Assembly: GCA_910585275.1 (NCBI GenBank)
Contig: CAJUCW010000012.1
Span: 39,168-103,167, forward strand
Direction: 5' to 3'
Origin: an uncultured Muribaculaceae bacterium
GTDB lineage: Bacteria; Bacteroidota; Bacteroidia; Bacteroidales; Muribaculaceae
Length of the DNA stretch: 64,000 nt
Of the stretch, positions 26,110-34,604 are shown one piece after another; positions within the stretch are counted from its first letter, which is position 1, and every line of letters begins with the position of its first letter. The notes under the pieces were generated by a model. That model saw only the letters and a program-made list of their open reading frames with translations. It was not told the DNA's origin and searched no databases. The translations under genes were made by a program, and so were the position numbers.

Positions 26110-28932
26110 TCAAATAATTGTTTGAGATGAATTATGAGCAGCGATATCTTCATTTTCCGCTAATGCTCCCTTAATATATTCGTTGGGAGTCATTCCGGTC
26201 TGTTCCTTGAACGATCTGAAAAAGGTGGAATACGAGCTAAACCCGCATTGCTTGGCCAACGACTGCAATGTATATTTGTTTCTGTCTTCTGAATCGATAG
26301 TCTCCTTAAACTCTTCAATCCTGAACTGGTTTATATAGTCATTGAATCTTATATTGAGACAAGTGTTCAATACTTGCGAAAGTATCTGAGGCGAGACTCC
26401 AATCCTGTCGGCCACATTTATCAGTTTCAAGTCAGGATTCATATACGGACGTTCCGATTTCATATACTCTTTCAATCGTTGCGTAATATCATCGGCAACT
26501 TTCTCATCAAGCCTGTTAAAACGATATTTTTCCGTTTCTTGCGAACTATCCCCGGATAGCTCCACAGGTTTTTCCACTTCCTTCTTACTTTCTCCCATTT
26601 TACGCTGCCTCATAAACAGCACACCAATGTAAATGACCGCCATAATGGCAATCAGGCCGACAATATAATAAGGCCATGGATGGCTGCCGTTGACCCTTAT
26701 GTGAATCTGCGATATGCTTGAATTGTCCATCTGCTTGCGTACGACAAAACAATATTCGCCGGGACGGAGGTTATTATAACTCACACTGCTGATACCCCTT
26801 AGAATCTTCCATTCATCGTCAATACCTTCAAGTTTGTATTCATATATCATACGGCTTGGCATATCATAAGACAGGGTGGCAAACTTAAATGTAACGATGT
26901 CGTCATCTTCTGAAAGGCTTATATATCCACCTGATTCGATAGCCTCAGAGAAATCCCCGATTTTTGACTCTCCATTTACAACAATGTCTGTAATCCTTGT
27001 GGGAGACCAGTAGATTGTGGAATTGATATCAGTGTGTAGCACACCCTTGGGTGTTGTCACCCACAGTGTATCGTTATGAATCTGCCCGTCGTTGGAATAC
27101 GGCTCTATAAAACCTTCCGTGGAAGAAAACAGGGTATAATATGACAATGACGGATTTCCCTTGACTACGCCGCGGGAGCCGATAAACCAGTAATTTTTGT
27201 GTCTGTCTTGAAGAACTTTCTCAATAAATAGCCCAAGATATTCGGCATCCTTTGTTGAACAGATTCTTTTCTTTTTGCCACTGCTTTTTATAAGAAACGC
27301 GCTTTGACGGTTTTTTATGGCAATAATGCCGCCATCGTTGTCTTCTGTCATAAATGTGACCGGCACAATATCTTTGAAGAGATTTCCGGAGTCTTTAAAA
27401 CAGCCGTGTCTGAAATCAAACAGCTGTACTGATTCCGATGTGGCTACCCACACACGTTCCTTTCTGTCAACAAAAATATATTTGACAATATCTGACGATA
27501 ATTCCGAGTTTGAAGTGGAATAACATTCAATATGTCCGCCACTGTCAAGTCTGACAATTCCCGAATCAGAGGCAATAAGCATGCTTCCATCAGGCAACGA
27601 TGATATCATATTTATACTCCTGTTGGAAAGGTCCGGATAATTTCCATACAGCTTGAGTGCTTCGCTGTCTGTCCCGTAAGTATATACTCCACTTGTCGTG
27701 CCGACCAGAATGTCATTGCCGAATTTGAAGAAACACTTTACCTCCTTGTCGATATTCCTTAACAGGTTTGGGAAAGAATAATGTCTGGCGACACCGGATT
27801 TGTCAACTGAATATACACCGTTGAACGACCCGAACAGCTTCACGGAATCGTTGACAAAGATTCTGGAGAATTCAATATCCCCCGGAAGCTTATCCCTGCC
27901 GGCAAATGGATTGAAAGCCTTGTTGTTGAATTGTATATAATCAAACCCGACATTCCTTGTATAACCAATCCAAATAATATTGAGGTTGTCGATGAAAACA
28001 TCCTTGACACCGTCAAATGCCAGATGACGCCCTTTTTCATCTTGATTTGAATCTATATGTAAGATTCCTTCATGTGTATGTCTCGGAACTATGGCCACAC
28101 CCGTTCCAGTGGTGCCAACAACAATGATATCCATGTTTGAAGACAGTGACGAGACATCGTTGTTGCCAATATCAAGATAATGGCTAAAACATCTGGTCTT
28201 CTTGTCAAACTTATACAGTCCGCCGCCGTCTGTTCCCAACAACAGATAATCACCAAGACTTGTCATACACGTAAAACGGTAGCTGATATTGCCATTCCCC
28301 AAATCTGTCACACCGCCACCGGAACATAGCAATATTCCGTAGCTTTTAAGAAGGTAAAATTCATTATGGTCACCTCTGACTACAGAAAAATATTCTCCAC
28401 TGCCCATCCCGGTTTTCTTTATATTGCCGTCAGGCGTAACCGAGTAAACGGCATCAGATGCCAAAACAAGAATCCCATCACCATAGTCCGTCATATCTTT
28501 GACAGAAGTTTTTATTCCAGCATATATCCTCTCCAGCGACTTATTCCTTGGATTAACCTTCCATATGCCATTATTACAACCTACAAGAATCTCTTTTCTG
28601 ACGTTCTGTAATATTTTGTTGACACCTGCCTTCTCACCTAGAGGGAACGTATAACACTCAGTGCCGATTCCATCAAAGCGCAACACATTGCTCAAAGTCC
28701 CAAACCACATGAAACCGTCGCAATCTTTCATCATACAATTTATCCACGCGTCCACTATTCCGTCTCCATGCCTGAAGTTACGGATACTCATATTCTCATA
28801 TCGGTCAATAGCGGCAGAAGGGAACGCCCAAAAGGAGACAGAGATAAATACAGCCATTAACATCATTTTGAGCGAAACACAACCACCTTTTATAATTGAC
28901 ACAAATTGTATAAAGGATTTAATGTATGACAT
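26110..28932 (-). CDS. Membrane one-component PUL regulator: periplasmic propeller + Y_Y_Y + TM + AraC-type HTH
   Basis: 940 residues. An N-terminal hydrophobic segment (about 20-42) is followed by two blocks of two-component-regulator propeller repeats (for example CMMKDCDGFMWFGTLSNVLRFDG), a Y_Y_Y domain (IYEYKLEGIDDEWKILRG, about 680-745), a transmembrane helix at about 755-774, a short charged linker and an AraC/XylS helix-turn-helix at 830-920 (CGFSSYSTFFRSFKEQTGMTPNEYIKG). This is a hybrid two-component system with the histidine kinase, ATPase and receiver modules all absent. By position it should sense a sugar in the periplasm and act on the susC promoter next door. The regulator role is strong; the signalling route is inference. 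Confidence 0.88.
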   Translation of the reverse strand: MSYIKSFIQFVSIIKGGCVSLKMMLMAVFISVSFWAFPSAAIDRYENMSIRNFRHGDGIVDAWINCMMKDCDGFMWFGTLSNVLRFDGIGTECYTFPLGEKAGVNKILQNVRKEILVGCNNGIWKVNPRNKSLERIYAGIKTSVKDMTDYGDGILVLASDAVYSVTPDGNIKKTGMGSGEYFSVVRGDHNEFYLLKSYGILLCSGGGVTDLGNGNISYRFTCMTSLGDYLLLGTDGGGLYKFDKKTRCFSHYLDIGNNDVSSLSSNMDIIVVGTTGTGVAIVPRHTHEGILHIDSNQDEKGRHLAFDGVKDVFIDNLNIIWIGYTRNVGFDYIQFNNKAFNPFAGRDKLPGDIEFSRIFVNDSVKLFGSFNGVYSVDKSGVARHYSFPNLLRNIDKEVKCFFKFGNDILVGTTSGVYTYGTDSEALKLYGNYPDLSNRSINMISSLPDGSMLIASDSGIVRLDSGGHIECYSTSNSELSSDIVKYIFVDRKERVWVATSESVQLFDFRHGCFKDSGNLFKDIVPVTFMTEDNDGGIIAIKNRQSAFLIKSSGKKKRICSTKDAEYLGLFIEKVLQDRHKNYWFIGSRGVVKGNPSLSYYTLFSSTEGFIEPYSNDGQIHNDTLWVTTPKGVLHTDINSTIYWSPTRITDIVVNGESKIGDFSEAIESGGYISLSEDDDIVTFKFATLSYDMPSRMIYEYKLEGIDDEWKILRGISSVSYNNLRPGEYCFVVRKQMDNSSISQIHIRVNGSHPWPYYIVGLIAIMAVIYIGVLFMRQRKMGESKKEVEKPVELSGDSSQETEKYRFNRLDEKVADDITQRLKEYMKSERPYMNPDLKLINVADRIGVSPQILSQVLNTCLNIRFNDYINQFRIEEFKETIDSEDRNKYTLQSLAKQCGFSSYSTFFRSFKEQTGMTPNEYIKGALAENEDIAAHNSSQTII

Positions 28933-29168
28933 ACCTTTACCAAGGTTAGAACAATTTGATATTACAGGGTTTAAGTTTTATCCACCTCGGGTTGCCATTC
29001 AAATCAGCCGACGTGATAAGCGTAAAATTAATCAAATTATTCCTTATTTGCAATGCACACTGATGAAAAATCTTTTTATTTATCAATTGCCTTCTCAAGA
29101 AGCTATAACCAACTTAAAACTAACTATTAATAACTTATCTAATTCTCAGATATTTCAGTATTAGGCAT

Positions 29169-29197
29169 AAAAAAAACGCCCCTTTCTCAAGGAACGC
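29169..29197 (-). terminator. Intrinsic terminator of the small transcription unit
   Basis: On the minus strand a GC-rich stem with a small bulge (CGCGTTCCTT with AAGGGGCG) runs into eight T. It closes the unit that contains the 32-codon frame. Confidence 0.65.
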
Positions 29198-29472
29198 GTA
29201 GTTAAAATTAACAAAACAACCTGTAGAGGTAAATATGGCCTCTACCAAAATCTTTCCGCCTTATTTGCGATTTGCCTCGTGGAGGTAAATCTCCGTGCGT
29301 GCAAGGCAATAGTTTACCGTTACGAACGCATTGGCGGCTTTCTTGAATAGTTTAACCATAATAACTAAATTAAAAAACCTAAAAACCTGTAAAAAGCATC
29401 GGATCGAAAGAACCTCAGCTTAATAATGACCGACTCTTCGGTCTTCTCTCTTTTACCTTTCTGAATAATTAA
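29170..29472 (-). ncRNA. Candidate ~300-nt small transcript (small RNA or small-protein mRNA)
   Basis: Bounded by a TAATTTTG -7 box at 29478-29485 and an intrinsic terminator at 29169-29197. The putative transcript has a leader hairpin (GACCGA/TCGGTC, 29428-29443), a U/A-rich stretch, the 32-codon frame at 29261-29359, a second hairpin after the stop (GTAGAGG with CCTCTAC, 29223-29245), and then the terminator. Whether it acts as RNA or through the peptide is not decidable here. The ends are inferred from sequence signals only. Confidence 0.4.
29261..29359 (-). CDS. Candidate 32-residue basic small protein
   Basis: ATG at 29357-29359 to TAA at 29261-29263. The peptide opens MVKLFKKAANAFVTVNY and ends in an HEANRK tail; it is basic with an amphipathic first half. 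It lies alone inside a unit that has both promoter box and terminator, which is the main reason to consider it real. I do not recognise the family. It could equally be chance coding inside a small RNA. Confidence 0.35.
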   Translation of the reverse strand: MVKLFKKAANAFVTVNYCLARTEIYLHEANRK

Positions 29473-29477
29473 CGCTG

Positions 29478-29485
29478 CAAAATTA
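29478..29485 (-). promoter_or_regulatory. -7 promoter box of the small transcription unit
   Basis: TAATTTTG on the minus strand, a full TAnnTTTG match, about 120 nt upstream of the 32-codon frame. The -33 region is AT-rich without a clean TTTG. Confidence 0.45.
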
Positions 29486-29569
29486 ATAAATGTTTTTGAA
29501 TTATGTTGTAAAACATATAAAAAATTTCACTTTTTATTGATTTTTTGTTAAGACAGCTTAATTTTTACC

Positions 29570-30945
29570 TCAAAAATCAGTGATTGGCGCCACTATGCCT
29601 GTAATCTCCACCTTATGGCCCTTGCTTCCATAAATGATGCGTTTTTTGTCGGTCCAGTTGGGTTTCATGTCGGAACACTTCACTGTAAGGGTATATAAGC
29701 CGTGGGGCAATACAGGCGACAACCATTTCAATCCTTCCGTAAGCGATTTTTTATCCGGATTGCCGTCAGGCATATCTATTTCGTGGCAATAAAAATCTAT
29801 ATAGGTGTGGAAAACCTCTTTGCCGTCTTTCCCTGCAATCGAAACTTCCGCATAGCCGCTCCCTTTGTCCGATTTCCCTGTGATGCCTATACGGCTACCC
29901 TTGAAAGGAATGCTGTATTCGTCTCCGGGACGGAGAAGGGTACGTCCGTCGGCTATCTTACGCAGCGAAAGGGGAGCGGGCTTGCCGGCCGATACTTTCC
30001 ATGACTCCATGTAGGAAGGAATCGCCATGACACTGTCCGAAGCCTCTACCGGTAGCCACACATAGGTTGCGGCCTGTCGCTGACGGGGGAACGACCAACG
30101 GTCGCCCATATACATCCATTCCCCGTTGTTGAGAGGCAACAGAAAAGAACATTGGGAATTCCACGTAAGCGAACCGGAAGGACAAAATTCGCCACGGTAT
30201 GTCCACGGGCCGGAGAGTGATGCAGAAGTCCAGTACATATTGTCGTTGCGCTCCCACGAAGTAGTGTGTGACGATATCCAATAATATATCCCGTCTTTTT
30301 TCATCATGGCGAGACTTTCACCAACACCTTTCACCCCGCTCGCCATGCATGAATCAAGGCTATGGAAATCTTCCGCAAGCCTATAAATTGAACCGTGATG
30401 AACAAGCAGATATCCTCGCCCGTCGTCATCCATGAATGACCCGATATCCCATTTCTTCACCGGCTTCCCTTTATAGAGCAGGGGACCCCGGAACTTATAG
30501 GGGCGGCGATGTTCTCACTTGTGGCATAGCAGGTGCAAGGGTCTTTGTATTTGAGATTGTCCGTGTGCATTAGCATCACGTATTCCCCCGTGGCAGGGCA
30601 ACGCAAAACCTTAGGACGTTCCCCCACTCGGTCGGGACCCATCCTGCCGCTGTCCTGCCGCTCGAAGGCCATACCCTCGAACTTCCATTGCGCCAGGTCA
30701 GGACTTGAATAGCAGCTGAAGCCGGTGAACACATTGGCGGAATCGGTTTTAAATTCGCCGAACATATAATATTTGCCGTTCTCCTTAATAATATTGGCTC
30801 CATGGGCGCTAACAGGACGGCCGTTTTGGTCATACCAAGGGATTCCGTTGACAACAGTCTGTGCCAACGCGCTCGCAAGCAAGATCAGAAACAGGAACAA
30901 TGCGGTTTCCCTTCTAAAAGGGATTCGTGCGGAATCTCTTCCCAT
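29570..30945 (-). pseudogene. Frameshifted secreted GH43 enzyme (exo-galactanase-like) with a C-terminal beta-sandwich
   Basis: Two overlapping frames make one enzyme. The upstream frame (30945 to 30457) has a signal peptide (ALFLFLILLASALAQ) and the GH43 start PVSAHGANIIKENGKYYMFGEF through CTCYATSENIAAP. The downstream frame continues from the propeller segment KKWDIGSFMDDDGRGYLLVHHG and GVGESLAMMKKDGIYYWISS to about residue 300, including a C-terminal sandwich (SGYAEVSIAGKDGKEVFHTY, LPHGLYTLTVKCSD). Restoring one base at the run of four G (plus strand, 30500-30503) rejoins the frames as APYKFRGPLLYKGKPVKKWDIG. It is a true single-base loss or an assembly error in a homopolymer. It has a good promoter, which argues for recent decay at most. 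Confidence 0.8.
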
Positions 30946-30985
30946 AAATACGGATAGTTTTTGTCATGGTTAATCGTTTCGTCTG

Positions 30986-31017
30986 CAAAGATAGCCAACG
31001 CCGCCGACATCTGCAAA
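30986..31017 (-). promoter_or_regulatory. Promoter of the frameshifted GH43 gene
   Basis: On the minus strand: -33 TTTG at 31014-31017, 20-nt spacer, -7 TATCTTTG at 30986-30993, 41 nt before the start codon. Both boxes match the Bacteroidetes consensus fully. Confidence 0.6.
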
Positions 31018-31050
31018 CCTTTTCCCCCGGCAATCACAATAAAAAAATAA

Positions 31051-31133
31051 TTTGGACCACCCCGGCAAGTCAAACACCTATCACACAAGGTGGTAACGGG
31101 GTGGTCCAAACAGGGAATACAAGGTGGTCCAAA
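31051..31133. repeat. Three copies of a TTTGGACCACC word
   Basis: TTTGGACCACCCC at 31051-31063, and the reverse complement at 31098-31110 (GGGGTGGTCCAAA) and 31123-31133 (GGTGGTCCAAA). The words sit in a 312-bp stretch (30946-31257) that otherwise holds only a promoter and a gene scrap. They may be protein-binding sites or the edge of a lost element. Confidence 0.6.
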
Positions 31134-31136
31134 AAA

Positions 31137-31214
31137 TCAATATACCATGATTCTCTTGCCATTGACGATGTAGATGCCTTTCGCGAGGCCGGAAATGCGT
31201 ACGGCGTCTCCCCC
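31137..31214 (-). pseudogene. Scrap of a surface-protein C-terminus (sorting-domain-like tail)
   Basis: On the minus strand the last codons before TGA at 31137-31139 read DAVRISGLAKGIYIVNGKR then IMVY. This closely resembles the tail of Bacteroidetes secreted proteins that end in a C-terminal sorting or Ig-like domain (GLxKGIYIVNGKKxxx). No matching upstream coding sequence follows: the frame soon enters the truncated plus-strand gene. It looks like the 3' remnant of a deleted gene. Confidence 0.5.
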
Positions 31215-31260
31215 TCCCAATACGCCCGCACCCACAAACCCCGCTCCAAATAAACCCTGA

Positions 31261-32607
31261 AGAATCAGTGCCAACATCCTCACCCGAAGCATGGTGAAGA
31301 TTGAACAGATAGATGGTAAAACCATTCTGGTGGTGCGGGTCCCGCGTGCCGAACGCGCTGCCCGTCCTATATATGTCGGTATGGATCCGAAATCCGGAAC
31401 CTACCGTCGCAACCATGAAGGAGATTATCATTGCTCGCTCGAAGAGATGTCGCTCATGTTCCGCGATGCCTCTTTCGTAACACAAGATGCAAAGGTGCTC
31501 GACAAGATGGATATTTCGGTGTTCTGCATGAAGACAGTCAAACACTACCGCAACTTCTTCCGTTCAACCCATATTAACCACCTTTGGAACAACGAGGACG
31601 ACGAAATGTTCCTGCGCAAGATTGGAGCAATCGGAATCGGCGAGGACGGCAAGTATCATCCTACTGCTGCCGGCCTATTAATGTTCGGCTATGAGTACGA
31701 GATTACCCGTGAGTTTCCCAACTACTTTCTCGATTATCAAGAGAATCGCTCATTGGGAGCGACACGTTGGACCGACCGCATCGTCTCCACCTCCGGCGAT
31801 TGGAGCGGCAACGTGTTCGACTTCGTAATTGAAGCCTTGAATCGTATGCAGCAAGGGCTAAAGATCCCATTTGTGCTGAAAGGAAACCTACGTGTTGACG
31901 ATACTCCGATTCATAAGCTACTCCGAGAAGCCATAACCAACGCTTGCGTACATGCTGATTTCTATGGCCGTCAAGGGTTGGTAATTCAAAAATCGGAAGA
32001 CGGTTATCGCCTCTCAAATCCGGGGACAGTGCGTATATCCATATCAGATGCCATTGAAGGAGGCATTTCAGACCCTCGCAACGGAATCATGCTGAAGATT
32101 TTTTCACTGATAGAATTCGGAGAACGAGCCGGCAGTGGTCTAAGCGGCATCTGCAAACGTTGGGAAAAGGTCTATCACACTCCTGTCACCATTGAGGAAA
32201 CACACAAAAACGGTGTTGACCGCACTGTCCTAACCCTCTCCACCGGAGGTCACGAGCAAGACGTAAAAGCAATGCTCGAACTCTATGCCGACCTGATTGA
32301 CACTCCTGAACCCCAAACCGACCAAGAAACTCCTCAGACAGACACAAAAACACCCCCTAACACAGTAGCTGAACCCCAAAATGAACCCCAAAACAAGAAA
32401 AAAGCCTCCCTAAAAAGAACACAAGAGGTTCATGAACCCCAAAAATTATTAGAAGCAGTTAGAATGAACCCCACAATCACGAAAGCTGCACTTTCTGAAA
32501 TACTGGGAATTTCAACTTCAACTCTCAAACGCTGGCTAAAGTCCAATAATATAGTCTGGATAGGCCATTCTAAAAACGGTCATTGGGAAACCGTTTTGCC
32601 AGAATGA
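31261..32607 (+). pseudogene. 5'-truncated Schlafen AlbA_2/ATP-binding (COG2865-like) regulator
   Basis: Homology to COG2865-type proteins begins abruptly just after a stop codon at 31258-31260 (RISANILTRSMVKIEQIDG), so about 110 N-terminal residues of the AlbA_2 domain are missing. The largest usable frame starts at ATG 31291 (438 residues). It retains the end of AlbA_2 (GTYRRNHEGDYHCSLEEMSLMFRD), an HATPase_c_4-like domain (LLREAITNACVHADFYGRQG, FGERAGSGLSGICKRWE), a Pro/Gln/Thr-rich linker with repeated EPQ and a C-terminal winged helix (TKAALSEILGISTSTLKRWLKSNN). Such proteins are often mobile accessory genes. It may still be translated from 31291, but it is best treated as a truncated relic. 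Confidence 0.72.
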
Positions 32608-32696
32608 ATATATAACACGAATATGGACCTTAGTGATAAAGTAATCAGGTACTTTCTAAGATAAAAGGGGTACCGGCCTCCTAAAATTATGGGGGA

Positions 32697-34604
32697 TTAG
32701 TTGTAGGCGTGGAGGGAGTCGAGGTGGTTGACGCCGAAGTAGGTCATGGCGACGGTGAGGATGGAGAAGAGCAGATAGAGGTGGTAGTTGCGCGGGGTGC
32801 GAAGCCAACGCAGGGATGCGTGGAGGGGGACGGCGTAGGTGAGCATCGTTATCAACGCCCAGGTTTCTTTGGGGTCCCACGACCAGTATTGTCCCCATGA
32901 TACGTCGGCCCAGACCGCGCCGGAAAATATACCCATTCCCAAAAGCCATACGCCGGGATAAAGCATCGCCAACGACAGGCGTCGCATACGTTCGCCTGTC
33001 GAGGGGCGCACCAACGCCATCACAGCTATCACAAACGTGAAGCCAAGTAACGAGTAAGCCGTCATCACAAGCGAGACGTGGAGCGACAGCCAGGAGGAAT
33101 GAAGCACGGGCATCAACGGCGTGACCACAGGATTCACCTCCACCAAATGCGCTACAAGAGCCAAAGCCCCGGCAAACAACATTCCAAGACCTGCAAGCAC
33201 CGCACCGCCTCGTGAAAACAACAGGACAAGCAATTCAAGCACCATCACCGAAAACCGGAGGGTTTCGAACGTGTTGGAAACGGGGAGCCTGTCCGCCAGA
33301 ATCCATTGAAGGACGAAACATGCCACCGACAATCCCAACGACACACAAAGAACCGCCTTAGCCACCCTCCTCAACACCGGCATACCCAACTGTGAAAGAA
33401 ATGCAAAGATTGCACCTACAAAAAGAAGGATAAAGATTAGTGTCGAGAAAGGCACGGCATTGTAGAAGAGCTCCAGCCGCACGCACCAGTCGGGCAACGG
33501 TTCTTCGGAAGGGGAGGGGGTTACTATCAGTTCGCCCGAATAAAGCATCAGCACTATACCTACTTTCTCGTCGAGTTCCTCCACGGCGCGGCGACCCTTC
33601 TCGCCAAGACGCCCATACAACGGCTCGACACGGTAATTGCCCACAGAGTCGAAAAGGTCGGACAAGGCGGCATATTTCCCCTGCAACCCCAAAGCATCAC
33701 GCACACGGCGGTCTTTTACGAGCAAGAGGGGTTCGTTTTTCCATTCCCCAGGATAAAGGCGCAGGGAGAGGAGGGTCTGCTCGGGAGAAAGCCCCCGGTA
33801 GGAGGGTTTGCCGTAAAGTTTCGTCACGACATCGCGCGAGAGGGTGTTGAATGTGACGGTCCTGCCGCCATATACCACCTGCCGCGTTTTAAGACTGTCT
33901 GCCGTAGAAAGCGGCACACCCGCAATCTTCGAGGCTGACGCACCAACGCCGCCCGACGCCAACAGCAACGCCACCACGACAAGCGAACGGAGCAGCATAC
34001 GGAAACGTCCACGCGGTGCGACGAGCACCAGAAGCCCCCCTACGGCAAACATCGCATAGCCTGCGTAGCTGAGCGGCATCCCATAGGGGTCATGGTTTAC
34101 CGAGAGCACGGTGGCTCCCGAAGAATCGAACGACGACTGGCAGAAGCGATAGCCACGTAGGTCCAGAATATTGTTCATAGAAACGGTGAACGGCTTGCCG
34201 GCGACGGAAAGATGCGACACATAATCGCGTGGCGCAACGCCGCCGGGATAATACAACACCTCAAACCGCTCCAATTTAATATCCTCCGGAAGAGGGGCTT
34301 CCCGGCCGTCATCGCACACAAATGCACTAACCGACTCCCCCTCGGGAATCCTTGCGCTGCCTTTCTCGCGGGTGAGCCACGTCAGTAATCCTCCGCCGAG
34401 CATGGCTATGAACGATAGATGCAAGAGGAACACGCCGGGACGACACCACATACGCGATACGACCGCAGCCGCCACCAGCCCCCCTGCGAACGCCACCCAC
34501 AGCAAAATGAACCACCATGAGCCATAAACCGCAGGCGAAAGAAACGTGGCTACGGCAAGCGAAACCACAACAGCCGTATAAACTATAGCCGCAATCCTCT
34601 TCAT
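32697..34604 (-). CDS. ResB-CcsA fusion, System II cytochrome c maturation protein
   Basis: Polytopic membrane protein of about 635 residues that delivers haem to apocytochromes c outside the inner membrane. The N-terminal half has ResB-like helices and a large periplasmic part; the C-terminal half is CcsA with its haem-handling WWD-type motif WGQYWSWDPKETWA, plus conserved histidines before (HSSWLSLHVSLVM) and after (VPLHASLRW, FGVNHLDSLHAYN). The start is ATG 34602-34604, which overlaps the stop of the upstream gene as ATGA; a longer in-frame start at 34655 would overlap that gene by 55 nt and is rejected. It is the last gene of a cluster encoding two CxxCH proteins, its probable substrates. 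Confidence 0.9.
   Translation of the reverse strand: MKRIAAIVYTAVVVSLAVATFLSPAVYGSWWFILLWVAFAGGLVAAAVVSRMWCRPGVFLLHLSFIAMLGGGLLTWLTREKGSARIPEGESVSAFVCDDGREAPLPEDIKLERFEVLYYPGGVAPRDYVSHLSVAGKPFTVSMNNILDLRGYRFCQSSFDSSGATVLSVNHDPYGMPLSYAGYAMFAVGGLLVLVAPRGRFRMLLRSLVVVALLLASGGVGASASKIAGVPLSTADSLKTRQVVYGGRTVTFNTLSRDVVTKLYGKPSYRGLSPEQTLLSLRLYPGEWKNEPLLLVKDRRVRDALGLQGKYAALSDLFDSVGNYRVEPLYGRLGEKGRRAVEELDEKVGIVLMLYSGELIVTPSPSEEPLPDWCVRLELFYNAVPFSTLIFILLFVGAIFAFLSQLGMPVLRRVAKAVLCVSLGLSVACFVLQWILADRLPVSNTFETLRFSVMVLELLVLLFSRGGAVLAGLGMLFAGALALVAHLVEVNPVVTPLMPVLHSSWLSLHVSLVMTAYSLLGFTFVIAVMALVRPSTGERMRRLSLAMLYPGVWLLGMGIFSGAVWADVSWGQYWSWDPKETWALITMLTYAVPLHASLRWLRTPRNYHLYLLFSILTVAMTYFGVNHLDSLHAYN

Larger units (their letters stand above)
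28933..29569 (-). other. 637-bp gap holding a small minus-strand transcription unit
   Basis: No long gene. The 28933-29165 part is AT-rich leader of the propeller/AraC regulator gene with nothing recognisable. From 29169 to 29485 there is, on the minus strand, a -7 box, a leader hairpin, a 32-codon frame and a terminator, described separately. The remainder to 29569 is AT-rich. Confidence 0.6.

Noticed and set aside
28661..29164. Plus-strand frame of 167 codons crossing the start of the propeller/AraC regulator
   Set aside because: The first part mirrors the regulator and the rest is AT-rich leader; no homology seen.
29570..30945. Two separate GH43-related genes with a 4-nt overlap
   Set aside because: The halves together make one GH43 propeller and rejoin with a single base; a programmed coupling of two half-enzymes is much less likely.
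31081..31545. 154-codon minus-strand frame over the truncated Schlafen-type gene
   Set aside because: It runs antisense to coding homology. Only a different minus-strand frame (31137-31214) shows a meaningful protein tail.
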